Counted from the stretch's first letter, positions 1-9,159 are shown. The stretch is DNA of 64,000 nt from G963663615 sp963663615 (GCA_963663615.1 OY760517.1:2790001-2854000), one strand, 5' to 3'. Numbers and translations are program-made. Notes: generated from the sequence alone by a model not told the origin.

Positions 1-1
1 C

Positions 2-1870
2 AGCAAAGGGGTTAATTTAACCGAATGGCTCCAGGCTACTTCTGTTGGACAAATACAATTTAACAAATATTCGAAACAGGATATTGACAATATTAAAAGT
101 CTCGGATGCGAAGTTATACGCCTTCCCATTCGCTTGCATAGTTATACCTCCGGTGAACCGGATTATGTTATGGACCCACTCTTCCTTGAGGTTTTGGATA
201 ATGTAGTTCAATGGGCGGAAGAAGCAGATATTCACCTTATAATTGATAACCATACCTTTGACGTAGAAAATTCAACATCGCCCAATATTGGTGATGTGCT
301 TATTCCCGTTTGGAAGCAATTAGCCGAACGATATAAAGACTCGTACAGTAAACTATATTACGAAATACTAAACGAACCACATGGTATTGATGATAGCACA
401 TGGAACCTCATACAGGGTGAGGCGGTTAATGCAATACGCCAAATTGATACAACTCATTATATTATTGTTGGTCCAGCTGGATGGAACAGCTACAATAACC
501 TGCAATACATGCCAGAATATGAAGACGATAAGCTAATCTATACATTCCATTTCTATGACCCGTTTATCTTTACACATCAGGGTGCTGGTTGGACAGACCC
601 TTCTATGATCTCACTGGGTGGAGTACCATTTCCTTACAGCAGTTCTGATATGCCACAATGCCCAGATGATTTGGCTGGTACATGGATTGAATCAACATTA
701 AATGATTATAGATACACCGGTACTGTATCCGAACTTATCAATAATCTGAATATTGCTGTAAGTTTTAAAACCGAAAGAAATGTTCCTCTTTTCTGCGGTG
801 AGTTTGGTGTTTATAGAATTGCATCACCACAGGATGACAGAGTTTACTGGTACAACATTATGAGAACATTGCTAAATATGCATGATATTGCCTGGACAAT
901 TTGGGATTATCAAAACGGATTTGGTTTGTTCGAAAAAAATACAAACGAGCTCTTCAATTATGATCTCAACATTCCGCTTCTTGAAGCACTTGAATTTAAC
1001 ACTCCTCCCCAATACGAATTTGTTATACGACCAGATAGTACAGATATTCCTGTGTATGATGATTTTTTTGCTTCCGGTTTACAGGTTAGCATGAATTCAA
1101 CTGCTATTGCTGATTTCTATTCTACCGATAATCCCCACAACGGTAACAGATGTATATATATTTCCGGTGGTGTGCAATACGATGCCTTACGAATCGATTT
1201 TACCCCGGATCGAGATTTCTCAACACTTAAGGCAGATAATTATATTCTCGATATGATGATTAAAGGTGATACACCATCCTCTACAATTGATATACGTTTT
1301 CTTGATACAAAAACAGATGATCCGAATGATCATCCATGGCGAATGGGTATTACAGTTAACAGTAGCATAGTGCAATGGGATGGCGAATGGCATCACTTGC
1401 AAATTCCGCTAAGTGCCCTTTCCGAAAAAGGCTCGTGGGATGATGGCTGGTACCCTGCTCAAGGCGATTTTGACTGGTCGGCTATAAGTGAGCTACAAAT
1501 AGTTGCCGAACATCATCCGTTTGACGGGCACAAATTTTGGTTCGATGACATCAAAATAGTTGATACAAGCAGTGTTAGCAGAGTTGAAGAGAATAGTTTA
1601 TTAGCTACTGAATTTGAGCTTTTGCAAAACTATCCTAATCCTTTTAACCCGGCTACTAAAATAGAATACAATTTGCCCGAAGCAGGTTTTGTAACACTTA
1701 AAGTATTTGATATACTTGGACAGGATGTTGCGACTCTGCTAAATGAGTATAAAACGGCTGGTAACTATAAGGTAAAATTTAACGCTGTTAATCTACCTGG
1801 TGGTATCTATTTTTATTCGTTACAATCAGGCAACCATCAAACAGTAAAAAAAATGGTATTACTTAAATAG
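2..1870 (+). CDS. Secreted GH5-family glycoside hydrolase (5' end outside window) with T9SS sorting domain
   Basis: The reading frame is open to the left edge, so the N-terminus and signal peptide are missing; about 622 residues are visible. The fragment follows the GH5 (cellulase-type) barrel: an early GCEVIRLPIR strand, the acid/base glutamate in NEPHG (fragment residue about 125), a HFYDPF strand and the nucleophile glutamate in CGEFGV (about 267). A second, beta-rich domain at about 345-520, ending WFDDIKIVD, resembles a carbohydrate-binding module of the CBM11 type. The last 80 residues are a type IX sorting domain (NYPNPFNP, then LPGGIYFYSL). The likely role is hydrolysis of a beta-glucan or related polysaccharide at the cell surface or outside the cell; the exact substrate cannot be told. 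The gene lies 17 bp before the lipoprotein at 1888 and is probably co-transcribed with it. Confidence 0.88.
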   Translation, partial: SKGVNLTEWLQATSVGQIQFNKYSKQDIDNIKSLGCEVIRLPIRLHSYTSGEPDYVMDPLFLEVLDNVVQWAEEADIHLIIDNHTFDVENSTSPNIGDVLIPVWKQLAERYKDSYSKLYYEILNEPHGIDDSTWNLIQGEAVNAIRQIDTTHYIIVGPAGWNSYNNLQYMPEYEDDKLIYTFHFYDPFIFTHQGAGWTDPSMISLGGVPFPYSSSDMPQCPDDLAGTWIESTLNDYRYTGTVSELINNLNIAVSFKTERNVPLFCGEFGVYRIASPQDDRVYWYNIMRTLLNMHDIAWTIWDYQNGFGLFEKNTNELFNYDLNIPLLEALEFNTPPQYEFVIRPDSTDIPVYDDFFASGLQVSMNSTAIADFYSTDNPHNGNRCIYISGGVQYDALRIDFTPDRDFSTLKADNYILDMMIKGDTPSSTIDIRFLDTKTDDPNDHPWRMGITVNSSIVQWDGEWHHLQIPLSALSEKGSWDDGWYPAQGDFDWSAISELQIVAEHHPFDGHKFWFDDIKIVDTSSVSRVEENSLLATEFELLQNYPNPFNPATKIEYNLPEAGFVTLKVFDILGQDVATLLNEYKTAGNYKVKFNAVNLPGGIYFYSLQSGNHQTVKKMVLLK

Positions 1871-1887
1871 TTAGCAAATATTTTATT

Positions 1888-3147
1888 ATGAAAAAACACC
1901 TTATATTTTTTTTTAGTCTGGTTATATTATCCTGTTCCCGGGAAAGTAATTCGGAAATGATTGCTAGTTTTACAAGAGCAGAATACAAGGATAAGTTGTA
2001 TGGTTTCTGGCTCGCCCAAAATATTGGCAACTGGACTGGACTTGTTACCGAAATGGACAAAATTGGAAATATCGGAGAAATAAAAACCGGTAAATTTTAT
2101 ACACGCAACGATTGGGGTAAGCCAGATAAACCAGCTATCTGGGGAGATGGAAAACCAAGTGAGCTTTCTCCTGGTATAGATTTCGTATTTCGCAACCCGG
2201 GTGAAGTATGGGGAGCCGATGACGATACCGATATTGAGTATATGTATCAATACTTGATGTACACAAATAAAACTCATTTACTCACTCCGCAACAAATTCG
2301 TGATGGCTGGTTAAAACATATTAAAGTTGAAGAGGAAAATTATCTTTGGGTTTCCAATCAGCGTGCTTTTGATTTAATGCATGAAGGTATGCTACCCCCT
2401 GCAACCGGTGCACCTGAAAACAATCCGCATTACGACATGATTGATGCACAACTAACTACCGAAATATTTGGATTGTTTGCACCCGGTAATCCCGAACTTG
2501 CATTAAAAATGGCAAATATGCCTATCATGACAACTGCACGACTTGAAGCACAATCTATTGCCGAGTTTTATGTTGTTATGTATTCCCTATCAGTAGTTGT
2601 TGATACAAGTTTGCCACCAGCAAAACAAATATTACAGCTTGCCGAGGATGCTAAAAACTTTACAGGGCTAACCTCTTATCCGCTTGCAATGTACAACTTT
2701 GTTAAAGAAAAATATCTTGCTGGACAACCGTGGGAGCAAACTCGTGATCAGTTGTATAGAAAGTATCAGGTTGAGCAGCAAGATGGTTATGATATTACAT
2801 CCCGCAATCTGTATTGTAATGGCTGTTTTGCAGCGGGAATAAACTTTGGTGCCAGTCTTATAAGTCTATTTTACGGTGAAGGCGATCTTAAGGAAACCAT
2901 TAAAATTGGAACTCTGTGCGGATGGGATAGCGATAATCCAACAGCAACATGGAGCGGACTAATAGGTTTTATGATAGGCAAGGATGGAGTTGAAAAAGCT
3001 TTTAATCGTAAGTTTGCCGATAAGTTTAATGTTCACCGCACACGACAAAATTTCCCAAATAACGGTATTGATAATTTTGATAATATGGCAGAAACTGGTA
3101 TTAAAATTATTGAGCGTATTAAGGGAAAGGGAACGAGCACTAATTAA
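1888..3147 (+). CDS. Exported ADP-ribosylglycohydrolase-fold lipoprotein
   Basis: The 419-residue protein starts with a lipoprotein signal peptide (hydrophobic stretch, then ILSC), so it is probably anchored in the envelope. The body matches the ADP-ribosylglycohydrolase (DraG/ARH, crystallin J1) family. YKDKLYGFWLAQNIGNWTG corresponds to the N-terminal glycine-rich segment, GADDDTDIEY (about 109-118) to the first metal-binding motif, and GWDSDNPTATWSG (about 346-358) to the second. The acidic ligands for a dinuclear Mg/Mn site therefore look intact. Family members remove ADP-ribose from proteins or small molecules inside cells; an exported member suggests another substrate, perhaps a glycoside, given the GH5 gene 17 bp upstream. 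That substrate is inference. Confidence 0.82.
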   Translation: MKKHLIFFFSLVILSCSRESNSEMIASFTRAEYKDKLYGFWLAQNIGNWTGLVTEMDKIGNIGEIKTGKFYTRNDWGKPDKPAIWGDGKPSELSPGIDFVFRNPGEVWGADDDTDIEYMYQYLMYTNKTHLLTPQQIRDGWLKHIKVEEENYLWVSNQRAFDLMHEGMLPPATGAPENNPHYDMIDAQLTTEIFGLFAPGNPELALKMANMPIMTTARLEAQSIAEFYVVMYSLSVVVDTSLPPAKQILQLAEDAKNFTGLTSYPLAMYNFVKEKYLAGQPWEQTRDQLYRKYQVEQQDGYDITSRNLYCNGCFAAGINFGASLISLFYGEGDLKETIKIGTLCGWDSDNPTATWSGLIGFMIGKDGVEKAFNRKFADKFNVHRTRQNFPNNGIDNFDNMAETGIKIIERIKGKGTSTN

Positions 3148-3304
3148 TTATTATATCCCCCAAATCAATATTTACTTAGAGCGGGAGTATTCTCCCTCCT
3201 TGGGTTTTCTTTCATCTCTAACGAGTCTTTTATGTGTTTTTCTTATTCCTTTCTATAAATATTCCGCATCTCCGATGCTTAAATAAATGGGCAATCTTAA
3301 AAGA

Positions 3305-3468
3305 GTCCCGGGAGGGACGAAAGGTTTATAGAAATTATACGGGAAAACAATCCCAAAGCTGCGGAGCTGCGAAAGAGAATCCGTATTCAATTTAATCAAG
3401 AAGAATGCGTAGGGCGAGAGTATTCTCCCGCCGTAGGTTTTATTACAAATCTCGGCATAAGCGTAAAG
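3305..3468. repeat. 164-bp direct repeat, copy A
   Basis: This copy runs from the GTCCC-GGGA-GGGAC hairpin through AGCTGCGGAGCT and a GGCG..CGCC stem (near 3411-3432) to GGCATAAGCGTAAAG. It matches copy B at 3766-3929 over its whole length, with about five mismatches counted by eye. It lies in the same orientation as copy B. Confidence 0.9.
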
Positions 3469-3765
3469 GTCTATTACCTGACCTCTCCCAACCCGCCAGT
3501 GGCGGATTCTCCTAAAATGAGAGGGTTTATAGTCTAATAGGTTTACTATCCGGAATTTTGATATAACTTCAATAAAGTCTTCATATTCTACAAATAGTCC
3601 TTCTCCTGCCAGGAGAAGGTACTCCACGGCGTATAAAATTTAGGATGAGGTAGGCTTGTCGTGATTTCTTTCGCCTCTCACGAGGCTTTTGTCTTATTTC
3701 ATCTCGTGATTTCTATAAACCTTTCGCATCTCCGATGCTGATCTAATATGATAAAATTTGCAAAA

Positions 3766-3929
3766 GTCCCGCGAGGGACGAAGGATTTATAGAAATTATA
3801 CGGGAAAACAATCCCAAAGCTGCGGAGCTGCGAAAGAGAATCCGTATTCAATTTAATCAAGAAGAATGCGTAGGGCGAGAGTATTCTCCCGCCGTAGGTT
3901 TTGTTACAAATCTCGGCATAAACGTAAAG
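3766..3929. repeat. 164-bp direct repeat, copy B
   Basis: Second copy of the element at 3305-3468, 461 bp away in direct orientation. The terminal hairpin here reads GTCCC-GCGA-GGGAC, so the stem is kept and only the loop differs from copy A. About five differences in 164 bases suggest a recent duplication or ongoing homogenisation. Confidence 0.9.
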
Positions 3930-4028
3930 CCTAAAATGAGAGAGAGTTCTAAAAAAAAGCGATGATCTCACACTATATATAAGGATGACTTAAGTTCCAC
4001 CTGATAGAATGGAAGAAGATTTAAAAGC

Positions 4029-4051
4029 CCCTTCTCCATAAAGGAGAAGGG
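4029..4051 (-). terminator. 9-bp-stem hairpin downstream of fbp
   Basis: CCCTTCTCC and GGAGAAGGG form a perfect 9-bp stem around ATAAA. On the minus strand it lies about 25 bp past the fbp stop and is followed by GCTTTTAAAT, so it could terminate the ABC-exporter/fbp transcript. The same palindrome recurs as a dispersed repeat (degenerate copy at 8941-8963), so it may be a repeat that serves as a terminator. Confidence 0.55.
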
Positions 4052-4076
4052 ATTTAGGGATGAGGTTAATCTAAAC

Positions 4077-5105
4077 TCAATGCTCGCTGCCGTTATTGTA
4101 ATCGCGGAGGAATTTTTCCACCTCGTTTACTGCCTGCTCGCTGCCAATATAAATTGGTGAGCGTTGGTGCAAACTTTCCGGCTGTTTGTCTAGAATACGC
4201 ATATCGCCATCAATTGCCCTGCCCCCGGCAGCTTCAACTATCAAAGCCATTGGGTTGCATTCGTACAACAGCCTTAACTTACCATGCGGACTTCGTTTGT
4301 CTTCAGGGTAAATAAAGATTCCGCCGTAAAGTAAATTGCGGTGGATATCCGCTACCATTGAGCCAATGTAACGTGCCGAGTAAGGTTTACCACGCAGATC
4401 GTCAGCATCCTGAATATACTTGATATACTTTTTGAGTCCTAACCGCCAATACTTGTAGTTACCTTCATTAAGCGAATAGATACTACAACTTTTAGGTATT
4501 TTGATATCCGGATGGGAAAGCAAAAACTCGCCGAAAGCCGGGTCGAGGGTAAATCCGTCAACACGGTCACCGGTGGTATAAACCAGAATAGTAGAACTTC
4601 CGTACAGAACATATCCGGCTGCAACCTGTTTACTGCCTGGCTGAAGAATATCTTCCATTGTACCGGCAGTACCATCATTGGGAGTAACTCGTTCGTATAT
4701 TGAAAATATAGTACCGATACTAACATTTACGTCAATATTTGAAGACCCGTCCAGCGGATCAAAAACAATAACGTATTTGCCTATCTCGTGGTGTTTGGGA
4801 ATGTGTATAAGCTCCTGTTCCTCCTCCGAAGCCATAACACAGAAATGACCGCAGTGGTCGAGAGCTTTGATAAGAATTTCATGTGCAAAAATATCGAGTT
4901 TTTTTACCCTTTCACCATGAACATTCTCGTCTCCGGTAAATCCAAGAATATCAACAAGTCCCGCCTTGTTAACTTCAAGCGATATAACTTTTGCAGCCAT
5001 ACCAATATGACTAAGCAAAGATGATAGCTCGCCCGTAGCTTCGGGATGTAATTGCTCCTGTTCGAGGATATGCCGGGATAGAGTCATGAAGCGTTGTTGA
5101 GTCAT
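4077..5105 (-). CDS. fbp: Fructose-1,6-bisphosphatase, class I
   Basis: The 342-residue protein hydrolyses fructose 1,6-bisphosphate to fructose 6-phosphate in gluconeogenesis, in the cytoplasm. The metal- and phosphate-binding signature DPLDGSSNIDVNVSIGTIF is complete, and it follows the MASEEEQE acidic segment that supplies further metal ligands. Later landmarks are the RYIGSMVADIHRNL and GGIFIYPEDKRSPHGKLR strands. Length and motif order are those of class I enzymes (about 335 residues). The start lies only 13 bp after the stop of the upstream ABC transporter gene, so the three genes 8659-4077 probably form one transcript. The link between exporter and enzyme is positional only. Confidence 0.96.
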   Translation of the reverse strand: MTQQRFMTLSRHILEQEQLHPEATGELSSLLSHIGMAAKVISLEVNKAGLVDILGFTGDENVHGERVKKLDIFAHEILIKALDHCGHFCVMASEEEQELIHIPKHHEIGKYVIVFDPLDGSSNIDVNVSIGTIFSIYERVTPNDGTAGTMEDILQPGSKQVAAGYVLYGSSTILVYTTGDRVDGFTLDPAFGEFLLSHPDIKIPKSCSIYSLNEGNYKYWRLGLKKYIKYIQDADDLRGKPYSARYIGSMVADIHRNLLYGGIFIYPEDKRSPHGKLRLLYECNPMALIVEAAGGRAIDGDMRILDKQPESLHQRSPIYIGSEQAVNEVEKFLRDYNNGSEH

Positions 5106-5118
5106 AACTGTCTCCTTG

Positions 5119-6900
5119 TTAAGCAGTTTTTAGTATTTCCTGATCTTTGTACTGTAACTGGTACAACTTATAATAAATACCTTTACGTGCCAGTAATTCC
5201 TGATGGTTACCAGTTTCGTGAACCCTACCCTTGTGCATAACAATAATTTTGTCAGCACTCTGAATAGTTGATAACCTGTGGGCAATAACAATTGATGTTC
5301 TGCCCTTCAATAATTTTTCAATAGCAGTTTGTATAATCTGCTCGGTTTCAGTGTCTATACTCGAAGTAGCTTCATCCAAAATAAGAATTTGCGGATCAAA
5401 AGCCAATGCACGTGCAAACGAAATTAGCTGTTTCTGACCTACACTAAGGGTTGCCCCTTTCTCTTTAACTTCCTCATCGAACTTTTTCGGCAGTTTGGAA
5501 ATAAAATTATAGGCACCTACGGTTTTTGCTGCCTTTATTATTCTTTCGTCCGAAATAGTTTCATCGCCAAGATTTATATTCGATTTTATTGTACCGGAAA
5601 AGAGTAAAATATCCTGAAGTACAATTGATATATGTTTACGTAACTCGTGCTTGTCAATTTGGCTTATATCAATACCATCAACGGTAATTTTACCTTTCTG
5701 AATATCATAAAAGCGTGTAAGAATATTTATAAGACTTGTTTTACCGGCTCCGGTAGCACCAACAATAGCAACACTTTCACCAGGTTTAATCTCTAAGTTT
5801 ATATTCTTTAGAACATAGTTTTCATCATTATAGGCAAAACAGACATCTTCAAATTTTATATGTCCATTAATATCTTCAAATACTTTGGGTTCTTCCGGGT
5901 CTTTAACAAATGTATCGTCATCCATTAATTTAAATATACGTTCAGAACTTGCCATAGCTGTCTGCATAATGTTATACTTTTCAGCCAAATCCCGTATCGG
6001 TCGGAAAAACATTTCTGTATATTGAATAAACGCAAACAAAACACCAATCGTTAAATTATTCTGGACTACATGACCACCACCATACCAAATAATTAGTGCT
6101 ATTGCTATTGAGCTTAGTAGTTCAACAGTAGGGAAGAATATAGCATAATAGAACACAGACTTTACGTTTGCATCTGTATGATCCTGATTTATATTCTTGA
6201 ATTTGTCCATTTCACGTTTTTCTTTTGTGAAAAGCTGAACAATATTCATTCCGCCAAGATGTTCCTGCATGTATGAATTTAGCCTTGCCAAATGAAATCG
6301 AACATCACGGTAAGCTTCTCTAACCTTTCTTCTGAAAAGAAATGTGGCATAAATCAATACAGGAAGTACTCCAAGTGTAACCAATGCCAAATCCCAAGCC
6401 ATGAAAAACATAAAGATAAATATCCAGAGTATTATAAATACATCACTGAATACCATCACAATACCGGATGAGAATAGTTCGTTTAAGGCTTCAATATCAT
6501 TTGTAACGCGGGTAACTGTTCTGCCAATAGGGGTTTTATCGAAAAATTTTAATGCCAAACGTTGGGTATGCTTAAAAAGCTTTATACGAATATCGTATAT
6601 AATTTTCTGTCCCATTAACTGGGTAAAATACGTAAGAAAATATTGCATTGCTGCTTGAAATGCCAAAGCGGCTATCAATAAAATTGCAACATTAAGTAAT
6701 CCGTTATAATCCTTGTTACCAATGTAATCATCAATGGCAAGTTTGGTAAGGTAAGGACGCAACGGACCCAATCCGGCAACAACAACATTTAGCAATATTG
6801 CCAGCACAACGTAATGCTTGTATGGTTTAACATAACCAAGCAGGCGTTTCATCAGCGTTGAATCATACGCTTTACCTAATATTTCATCATCCTGACCCAT
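5119..6900 (-). CDS. ABC exporter half-transporter, subunit 2 (MdlB-like)
   Basis: The 593-residue half-transporter has an N-terminal six-helix exporter domain (about 20-320) and a C-terminal ATPase. Walker A is GATGAGKTS, the signature loop is LSVGQKQ and Walker B is ILILDEATSSID with the catalytic glutamate; the switch histidine is in VIAHRLST. The signature departs from LSGGQ. With the neighbouring subunit, which has Asp in place of the catalytic Glu, this suggests a heterodimer with one normal and one degenerate ATP site, as in TM287/288-type exporters. It exports a lipid, peptide or drug-like substrate that cannot be named. It lies 10 bp after its partner and 13 bp before fbp. Confidence 0.93.
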   Translation of the reverse strand: MGQDDEILGKAYDSTLMKRLLGYVKPYKHYVVLAILLNVVVAGLGPLRPYLTKLAIDDYIGNKDYNGLLNVAILLIAALAFQAAMQYFLTYFTQLMGQKIIYDIRIKLFKHTQRLALKFFDKTPIGRTVTRVTNDIEALNELFSSGIVMVFSDVFIILWIFIFMFFMAWDLALVTLGVLPVLIYATFLFRRKVREAYRDVRFHLARLNSYMQEHLGGMNIVQLFTKEKREMDKFKNINQDHTDANVKSVFYYAIFFPTVELLSSIAIALIIWYGGGHVVQNNLTIGVLFAFIQYTEMFFRPIRDLAEKYNIMQTAMASSERIFKLMDDDTFVKDPEEPKVFEDINGHIKFEDVCFAYNDENYVLKNINLEIKPGESVAIVGATGAGKTSLINILTRFYDIQKGKITVDGIDISQIDKHELRKHISIVLQDILLFSGTIKSNINLGDETISDERIIKAAKTVGAYNFISKLPKKFDEEVKEKGATLSVGQKQLISFARALAFDPQILILDEATSSIDTETEQIIQTAIEKLLKGRTSIVIAHRLSTIQSADKIIVMHKGRVHETGNHQELLARKGIYYKLYQLQYKDQEILKTA

Positions 6901-6910
6901 AAAATTCCGC

Positions 6911-8659
6911 TTAGTTAAGTTCTTTTAATTCATCTTCAAGTAATTGTTTCTGGTGCAACTCGGCATAATGACCACCACGTGCCACCAGTTCTTCGTGAGT
7001 TCCCTGTTCGGCAATTTTGCCATTTTCCAGGACGTATATTTTATCGCTATCTTTTACGGTACTTATTCTGTGACTAACAATTATACTGGTTCTACCCTTC
7101 ATAAACTCTTTAAGACGCAACAGAATTTCTTCTTCGGTATTAGTATCAATAGCCGAGAACGAATCATCGAGAATAAGAATTGACGGATCAATTGCAAGAG
7201 CCCTGGCTAACGAAGTACGTTGTTTCTGACCACCAGATAGGGTTATACCTCGCTCACCAAGAATAGTATCGTAACCATTGTCAAACTGATCAATATCGTT
7301 TTTAAGTCCAGATATTTCAGCAGCCCTGGTAGCACTATCCTTATCATCAAGATCGGTTCCGAATAGTATATTCTTTTCTATTGTATCACTAAAAAGGAAT
7401 GTTTCCTGGGTAACGTAGCCAATATTTTCTCGCAGTATTTTAACCGGAATATTTTTAACATCAACGCCATCAATTTTAACAGTACCATTGGTTGAATCAT
7501 ATAGCCGGGGAACAAGGTTAAGCAAACTGGTTTTACCCGAGCCTGTATGCCCAATAATAGCAACAGTTTTGCCAACCGGTATTTCAAAGTTTATATTTTC
7601 TAGAACATCAGGTAAATCGTCCTTATATCGAAATGAAACGTTTTCAAATTCAATTTTACCTTCAATTTTTTTGATTTTTTTATCAGTGGTTTTGGTATCA
7701 AAAACTTCAGTATCCTCAGCCCAAATTTTACCAAGTCTTTTCATACTTGCACTTGCCTGCTGTATAATGTTTAATATCCAGCCGAAAGCTATCATTGGCC
7801 AAATTAACATACCAAGGTATATAACAAACGCCGAAAGATCACCCAGAGTTAATACATCATCAATTACCAGCTTGCCGCCGAAAAATATAACAATAATAAT
7901 GGAAACGCCTGCAATAAGGAATAGCAAAGGTTGAAATGCCGCCTGAATTTTTACACGCTCCATATTGCGTTTCAGATAATCATCACTTAGTTTAGTAAAA
8001 TCCTTTACCTCACCATCTTCACGCACATACGACTTTATTACTCTTATTCCCGAATAGTTTTCCTGGGCTTTGGTTGTTAGCTCAGAAAATTTTTCCTGAA
8101 TGCGCGTATATTTGATGTGCATCCTTTTGCTGATTTTGTACACAAAGTATGACATTATAGGTAATGGCAAAAGTGTATATAATGTAAGCTTTAAACTTAT
8201 TGAACTGATTATTCCGATTATGATTATAAACTTGGTAATGGTATCAACCGAGTACATTACTGCCGGACCTACAAACATTCGAACCGAGCTTATATCGTTG
8301 GTAGCATGTGCCATAAGATTACCAGTTGAGTTATTCTGGTAAAACCTTAAAGGCAACTTCTGCAGGTGACTCCAAAAATCGTTGCGAATATCAAATTCAA
8401 TAAGGCGGGATACAACAATTATAGTTTCCCGAATTAAAAAGCGGAATACTCCACTAACAAATGCGGCACCAACTATAAGTAAGGCATAACGCAGCAAATG
8501 GTCATACTGAAAGTTTTCTTCAAGTACATTTATACCCTCTCGCAAAAACAGAGGTATATATACCTGTGCTGTGTTTGCAATAAGTATAAATATTATACCA
8601 AAAATTAGTCTGGCTTTATACCGCTTGAAGTACTTAAAAAGGGATGATAATCTATTCAT
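6911..8659 (-). CDS. ABC exporter half-transporter, subunit 1 (MdlA-like)
   Basis: The 582-residue half-transporter has a six-helix membrane domain (about 15-310) followed by an ATPase. Walker A is GHTGSGKTS and the signature is a canonical LSGGQKQR. Walker B reads ILILDDSFSAID, so the usual catalytic glutamate is aspartate; the switch histidine is present in IVSHRIST. An Asp here is typical of the degenerate subunit of heterodimeric exporters, and the partner at 5119-6900 carries the matching altered signature. This is the first gene of the leftward exporter/fbp operon; about 525 bp of mostly repeat-bearing sequence lies upstream. Confidence 0.93.
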   Translation of the reverse strand: MNRLSSLFKYFKRYKARLIFGIIFILIANTAQVYIPLFLREGINVLEENFQYDHLLRYALLIVGAAFVSGVFRFLIRETIIVVSRLIEFDIRNDFWSHLQKLPLRFYQNNSTGNLMAHATNDISSVRMFVGPAVMYSVDTITKFIIIIGIISSISLKLTLYTLLPLPIMSYFVYKISKRMHIKYTRIQEKFSELTTKAQENYSGIRVIKSYVREDGEVKDFTKLSDDYLKRNMERVKIQAAFQPLLFLIAGVSIIIVIFFGGKLVIDDVLTLGDLSAFVIYLGMLIWPMIAFGWILNIIQQASASMKRLGKIWAEDTEVFDTKTTDKKIKKIEGKIEFENVSFRYKDDLPDVLENINFEIPVGKTVAIIGHTGSGKTSLLNLVPRLYDSTNGTVKIDGVDVKNIPVKILRENIGYVTQETFLFSDTIEKNILFGTDLDDKDSATRAAEISGLKNDIDQFDNGYDTILGERGITLSGGQKQRTSLARALAIDPSILILDDSFSAIDTNTEEEILLRLKEFMKGRTSIIVSHRISTVKDSDKIYVLENGKIAEQGTHEELVARGGHYAELHQKQLLEDELKELN

Positions 8660-8845
8660 TTAAAAACTTGTAATTCAAAACCGAATATTATTGAAACAAT
8701 CATTATAAACATTAGTTCAAATCTAACGTTTTTACCGATAAGATAAAATGAAAGTTTGGGTTAATAATTATTGGGGCATTGTTGTTTCTTTTGAAATTAG
8801 AATTGCCAACAACTTACTTGGTTTACTTACCTCACCACCTAAATT

Positions 8846-8963
8846 CTCCTCTCCTAACATGAGAGGAGGACTTTCTGTCTGATTTAAAAACTCTCGTAAA
8901 TTTTTACTAATAGTCTGGTTTTTGAAGTTGGTCTATAATCCCCTTCGCTATTCAGGAGAAGGG
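8846..8963. repeat. Relics of the dispersed hairpin repeats
   Basis: An 8-bp stem CTCCTCTC/GAGAGGAG with a CTAACAT loop (8846-8868) resembles the CCTCTC..GAGAGG arms at 3482-3524. The sequence CCCTTCGCTATTCAGGAGAA at 8941 onward is a mutated version of the perfect palindrome at 4029-4051, with the same following GATT. Confidence 0.6.
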
Positions 8964-9121
8964 ATTCGCCAGAACGAATAAATCTGTGGTTGAGTTTAGA
9001 AATCCAAAAGAAGACTTTCCATATCAGAAATTTCATACACCTAAAAAAAACGGTATTGGAATAAATTAAAAATTAGCTGTACAACTTTGCACATATGTAC
9101 ACAATACACTTAAATAACAAA

Positions 9122-9159
9122 ACCCCGCAGGGTTGCTAAAGCAAGCACACCTGCAGGGT
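9122..9159 (-). terminator. Rho-independent terminator of the FN3/sorting-domain gene
   Basis: On the minus strand ACCCTGCAGG pairs with CCTGCGGGGT (one wobble), an inner TTGC-TTTA-GCAA stem caps it, and TTTTGTTATTT follows. It begins 27 bp after the stop at 9186. Confidence 0.85.

Larger units (their letters stand above)
3148..4076. repeat. Non-coding block of modular hairpin repeats
   Basis: This 929-bp stretch has no convincing gene; the small open frames in it follow the repeat sequence. It is built from short units in which a conserved flank (TTTCTATAAACCTTTC or part of it) precedes a hairpin with a 5-bp stem. Hairpins seen, read 5'->3' on the strand carrying the flank, are GCATC-TCC-GATGC (3733-3745 region, and again near 3268-3280), GCCTC-TCAC-GAGGC (3673-3686) and GTCCC-TCCC-GGGAC (reverse strand, 3305-3318). 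Further palindromes are GGGAG-TATT-CTCCC near 3184, CCGCC-AGT-GGCGG (3493-3505), a 9-bp stem at 3599-3619 and another at 4029-4051. It resembles REP-like or small non-autonomous dispersed repeats. No transposase is nearby. Confidence 0.75.

Noticed and set aside
3253..3971. Two open frames of 124 and 90 codons on the minus strand in the repeat block
   Set aside because: Both translate the same 164-bp repeat and its hairpins, share the identical internal peptide, and have no ribosome-binding site or family match. They are products of the repeat sequence.
3148..4076. CRISPR array
   Set aside because: Repeats are few, long and irregularly spaced, there are no spacers of constant length, and no cas gene is nearby.
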